From DAOUJI01 sp034422875 (GTDB lineage Bacteria > Chloroflexota > Dehalococcoidia > Lucifugimonadales > JAGWBF01): a DNA stretch of 18,848 nucleotides. Shown here one piece after another: positions 15,966-18,848 of the stretch. The notes beneath the pieces were generated by a model that was not told the DNA's origin, made no database searches, and was given only the letters and a program-made list of their open reading frames with translations. The translations under genes and the position numbers were made by a program. The stretch covers positions 1 through 18,848 of the forward strand of contig DAOUJI010000128.1 of the NCBI GenBank assembly GCA_034422875.1. Direction: 5' to 3'. Every line of letters starts with the position of its first letter. Position 1 is the stretch's first letter.

Positions 15966-16973
15966 ATGAAATTCGGCGTCTCCATTACAGGGTTTGCCCA
16001 ACAGCCGGCAGGGACCGACATGCATCGCGTGGTGGGAGACATCCTGGAGTATGTCAGAGAAGCCAGGCGGCTGGGTTTTGACTTCGTCTACCAGGGTCAG
16101 CACTACCTGACAGACCCGTACCTGCAGCTCCAGAACCTTCCCTTCCTGGCGAGGGTGGCTGCCGAAGCGGAGGGAATGGGCGTCGTCGCGACTCAGGTCG
16201 TCCCCCTTCTCAATCCTGTGGACCTAGCGGAACGATGCGCCACCATGGACGTTCTCACCGGAGGCAAGTTCGTTCTCAGCGCCGCTCTGGGATACCGCAA
16301 TCAGGAATATGCCGCCTTCAACGTGGACCGCAGGACCAGGGTTTCCAGGATGGTGGAGTGCCTGGAGGTCGTGAAGCGGCTGTGGACAGAGGATACAGTA
16401 GACCACCAGGGACGCCACTTCACTCTCGACGGAGCCCGGATGCCCCTCAAACCGCTACAGAAGCCCCATCTGCCTATATGGATCGCGGCCAACAGCGACG
16501 CGGCGGTGGTGCGGGCGGCACGGCTGGGGTATACGTGGTACGTCAACCCGCACGCCACCTACACGACGATTAGAGACCAGGTAGAGCTGTACCGCCGGGC
16601 CGGGGCAGAAGCAGGCACAAACGCGGCCCACGCAGACCTCCCTATGGCACGGGAGTTATTAGTGCACACCGACTCGGAGGCCGCGTACGCTGAGGCGGCG
16701 CCTTATCTGGGAGGAAAGTACGAGACCTACTCCCGCTGGGGACAGGACGACGCCCTGCCCGAAGACTCCTTCTCCAGCGCCTTCCGAGAGCTTGCCCAGG
16801 ACAGGTTTATCATAGGCTCACCCGAGGACTGCATCGCCGACCTGAAGCGGTGCGAGGCGTTGGGCGTGGACCGGATGGCGTTACGCATGGTGTGGCCGGG
16901 GATGCCTCTGGCCAAAGCTATGGAGGTACTGAGGCTCTTTGCTTCCAGGGTAATGCCGGCCTTTACCGCTTAG
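15966..16973 (+). CDS. LLM-class flavin-dependent oxidoreductase
   Basis: A second luciferase-like TIM-barrel protein, 335 residues. Features: the N-terminal strand KFGVSITGFAQQP, ARRLGFDFVYQGQHYLTDPYLQLQ, VVPLLNPVDLAERCATMDVLTGGKF, LSAALGYRNQEYAAFNVDRRTR and VVKRLWTEDTVDHQGRHF, the usual insert before KPHLPIWIAANSDAAVVRAARLG. IGSPEDCIADLKRCEALGVDRMALRM closes the barrel. The ATG follows GATGAGGA with five bases of spacing. It resembles the minus-strand LLM protein only at family level, so it is not a recent duplicate. It is a single gene, ending 22 bases from the convergent stress-protein gene. The substrate and cofactor are undetermined. Confidence 0.92.
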   Translation: MKFGVSITGFAQQPAGTDMHRVVGDILEYVREARRLGFDFVYQGQHYLTDPYLQLQNLPFLARVAAEAEGMGVVATQVVPLLNPVDLAERCATMDVLTGGKFVLSAALGYRNQEYAAFNVDRRTRVSRMVECLEVVKRLWTEDTVDHQGRHFTLDGARMPLKPLQKPHLPIWIAANSDAAVVRAARLGYTWYVNPHATYTTIRDQVELYRRAGAEAGTNAAHADLPMARELLVHTDSEAAYAEAAPYLGGKYETYSRWGQDDALPEDSFSSAFRELAQDRFIIGSPEDCIADLKRCEALGVDRMALRMVWPGMPLAKAMEVLRLFASRVMPAFTA

Positions 16974-16995
16974 CCCGGTCCCGGTAGTGGGGCCG

Positions 16996-17943
16996 CTATC
17001 GAGAGCTGCCCGCTTCCTTGGGTCGGATGACCAGCACAGGACTTCCTGAGTGGCGTACGATTCGGTCTGCCACGCTGCCCATCACCCAGCGTCCCACTCC
17101 AGAGCGTCCATGCGAAGTCATTACCACGAGGCTGTCAGGCTCGTCATGCACCAGGTCCACTATGGCGTCGGCTGGGCTGCCGTTGATGAGGCGTTCCTCC
17201 ACGGTGACGCCGTTATCTGTGGCGAACTTCTCCCCTACCTGGCGAAGATAGCCCATGGCGTTGGCGTCAGCGTCCCGCGACCACTCCTCGTATGGCCCGG
17301 TGTATACGGACGTAGAGGCGTCTATCATCGAGTATTGCATGTAGCTCTGGTATTCCCCCACGGACGGAGTGACCCTGGCCAGAATCACCTTGAGACGCCG
17401 GGGTCTGGCCAGCGCCGCCGCGTGGGGCAAGGCTTCCGCGGCAAAATCCGAACCGTCCAGAGGCACGATGATGCTGTTGACCCTGGCGTCGGGTCCGATT
17501 TCCGCGTCTTCCCTGGCCTTTATCAGCAAGAAGGGGCAGTCGGTTGTGTGGAGCGCCTTGTCGGCGACGCTGCCCATGACCCATCGGGCCATGCCTGACC
17601 TGCCGTGAGTAGTCATGGCGATTATGGTGTCGGGCTCTTGCTCAGCGGCTTCAACGATCTCATCGGCCGGAGCTCCATCCCGTACGGACACGGAAACCGA
17701 GAGACCTACATTGTCCAGGCGCCTCCTGGCGTCGTTCAGATAGTTGTTGGCTTCATTCCTCACGGCGTCCAGGATATCTTGTGGATGGATCGTCTGGTTG
17801 TTCAGGAATTCGAGAGGCACTCCCCCGGTGATTCTGAGCAGCTCCACTTTGGCCTGCAGGTCCTTGGCCAGGAACCTGACATAGGGAAGCGCCTGCTCCG
17901 CCATTTCCGAGCCGTCCAGCGGCGCCAAAATCCGTTTGTACAT
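16996..17943 (-). CDS. Universal stress protein with two Usp domains
   Basis: A 315-residue cytoplasmic protein with two tandem UspA domains (about 1-145 and 155-310). Each starts with a strand plus LDGS (YKRILAPLDGSEMAEQAL and NSIIVPLDGSDFAAEAL) and ends with the ATP-binding signature: THGRSGMARWVMGSVADKAL in the first, SHGRSGVGRWVMGSVADRI in the second. Both domains should therefore bind ATP. A TTG at 17982 could extend the frame, but GGGAGG five bases before the ATG at 17941-17943 decides the start. It is divergent from the MBL gene with a gap of 134 bases. The role is stress endurance, as inferred for the family. The exact trigger is unknown. Confidence 0.93.
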   Translation of the reverse strand: MYKRILAPLDGSEMAEQALPYVRFLAKDLQAKVELLRITGGVPLEFLNNQTIHPQDILDAVRNEANNYLNDARRRLDNVGLSVSVSVRDGAPADEIVEAAEQEPDTIIAMTTHGRSGMARWVMGSVADKALHTTDCPFLLIKAREDAEIGPDARVNSIIVPLDGSDFAAEALPHAAALARPRRLKVILARVTPSVGEYQSYMQYSMIDASTSVYTGPYEEWSRDADANAMGYLRQVGEKFATDNGVTVEERLINGSPADAIVDLVHDEPDSLVVMTSHGRSGVGRWVMGSVADRIVRHSGSPVLVIRPKEAGSSR

Positions 17944-18011
17944 CTCCGCCTCCCTCTTTTCGCTTGACCTGGTCTCCGGCAACTACTGATTGTCGCCGCA
18001 GCGCGGGCGCA

Positions 18012-18040
18012 TTGACGAACTGGGTCCGCCCGCTTATCGT
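18012..18040 (+). promoter_or_regulatory. Candidate sigma70-type promoter of the MBL-fold gene
   Basis: TTGACG (18012-18017) and TATCGT (18035-18040) are separated by exactly 17 bases, 37 bases before the chosen ATG. Confidence 0.5.
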
Positions 18041-18077
18041 GACTTCTTAGTCTAAGCTTATCAAAAAGGGGGGCATG

Positions 18078-18842
18078 ATGGCGAAGCTGGAGGTCCTGAC
18101 CTACGGTTTTACTCTGATGACCAATCAAGGCTCCGTGGGATACTCTACCAACTCCCTGCTGAGCTATGGCAACCAGACCATCCTTGTCGACACCGGGCCG
18201 CCGTCCAGGCGGGGGCTGCTGGTGGAAAGCCTCAAGGAGCACGGCATGACGCCCGCCGACGTGGACATCGTAATCCTTACCCACCTGCACTGGGACCACT
18301 GCCTGAACACGGACCTGTTCAAGAACTCCCGCATACTGGTCCATCCTGTTGAGCTGGACTACGCCCGCAATCCCAACCCCGGAGACCACGCCTGCGCCAC
18401 ATACGTGGCGGACATGCTGGCGCGATTGAAGGTCGAACCCGTCTCCGAAGGGGACGCAGTAGTGGACGGGCTAACCATTATGGACACGCCCGGCCACACC
18501 AAGGGACACATCAGTGTGCAGGCCGAGCTGGACGGAGAGAAGACGCTGATTGCCGGAGACGCCCTGCCGGACGGCGGTGCTGTTGAACGGGGCCTACCCT
18601 ACAACATATTCTGGGACATGAACGACGCGCGGGACAGCGTAGAGAAGATGGTGGAAAGCTCCACTGTGTTCTACCCGGGCCACGACCTGCCCTTCAAGCT
18701 GAACGGCAAGGAGATTTCCTACCTGGACGGCCCCACCAACCTGGAAATTATCACCACTAACCAGGGAGGGCAGGCGCCGACGATAAGCTGCACTGTGCAT
18801 GCGGTCCGGGAGGTCAACCACAACCCTGTACAAAAGGGCTGA
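18078..18842 (+). CDS. MBL-fold metallo-hydrolase, lactonase-like
   Basis: A 254-residue metallo-beta-lactamase-fold enzyme. All ligands for two metal ions are present: H69, H71, D73 and H74 (THLHWDHC), H140 (PGHTKGH), D161 (IAGDALP) and H202 (YPGHDLPF). The pattern with a short N-terminal strand and VDTGPP resembles N-acyl-homoserine-lactone lactonases and related hydrolases more than true beta-lactamases, but the substrate is not proven. There is no signal peptide. ATGATG occurs at 18075-18080. The AAGGGGGG run ends too close to the first ATG, so I prefer the second. The stop is complete, 6 bases from the window edge. Confidence 0.9.
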   Translation: MAKLEVLTYGFTLMTNQGSVGYSTNSLLSYGNQTILVDTGPPSRRGLLVESLKEHGMTPADVDIVILTHLHWDHCLNTDLFKNSRILVHPVELDYARNPNPGDHACATYVADMLARLKVEPVSEGDAVVDGLTIMDTPGHTKGHISVQAELDGEKTLIAGDALPDGGAVERGLPYNIFWDMNDARDSVEKMVESSTVFYPGHDLPFKLNGKEISYLDGPTNLEIITTNQGGQAPTISCTVHAVREVNHNPVQKG

Positions 18843-18848
18843 GGGGAT

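Overview
The window looks like a chromosomal segment of a GC-rich, mostly environmental bacterium. The best guess is Chloroflexota, in or near Dehalococcoidia/SAR202. This rests on gene content and protein style: two luciferase-like flavin oxidoreductases, an SMP-30 lactonase, a membrane pyrophosphatase, a Cas4-like nuclease with no CRISPR, and abundant short palindromic repeats. No phylogenetic marker such as rRNA or a ribosomal protein is present, so the assignment is inference.

Layout, left to right. Positions 1-2665 hold the 3' part of a large surface protein made of cadherin-like domains and 95-109-residue beta repeats, ending in an EF-hand tail. Positions 2929-3614 (minus) are a two-gene unit, a small protein followed by a retropepsin-like aspartic protease, with a 4-base overlap. 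tRNA-Ile(GAT) (minus) follows at 3789-3865, then a hotdog acyl-CoA thioesterase (plus), a twin-hairpin repeat element, and glutamine-dependent NAD+ synthetase (plus). From 12233 down to 6494 every gene is on the minus strand: an LLM flavin oxidoreductase, an SDR, a Nudix hydrolase with an N-terminal extra domain, a PH-PH-SHOCT protein of visibly lower GC, an SMP-30/gluconolactonase-like protein and a PD-(D/E)XK nuclease. Then come a hicAB toxin-antitoxin pair (plus), tRNA-Gly(TCC) (minus), a membrane ion-pumping pyrophosphatase (minus), a second LLM oxidoreductase (plus), a tandem-domain universal stress protein (minus) and a dinuclear-metal MBL-fold hydrolase (plus).

Functionally this is a mix of housekeeping (NAD synthesis, tRNAs, pyrophosphatase, stress protein), a catabolic flavour (LLM oxidoreductases, SDR, SMP-30, MBL hydrolase, thioesterase) and accessory items (adhesin, aspartic protease pair, hicAB, PH-SHOCT protein). 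Only three adjacencies look operonic by spacing: small protein/aspartic protease, SDR/Nudix, and SMP-30/nuclease. hicAB overlaps by 4 bases as well.

The least explained content is (i) the aspartic protease and its partner, (ii) the EF-hand C-terminal tail of the adhesin, and (iii) several families of palindromic repeats. Some copies differ by paired (compensatory) changes, and three have landed in or next to genes: one supplies part of a ribosome-binding region, one is an in-frame 48-base tandem insertion at the start of the Nudix gene, and one pair flanks hicAB. No single large undescribed system is evident.
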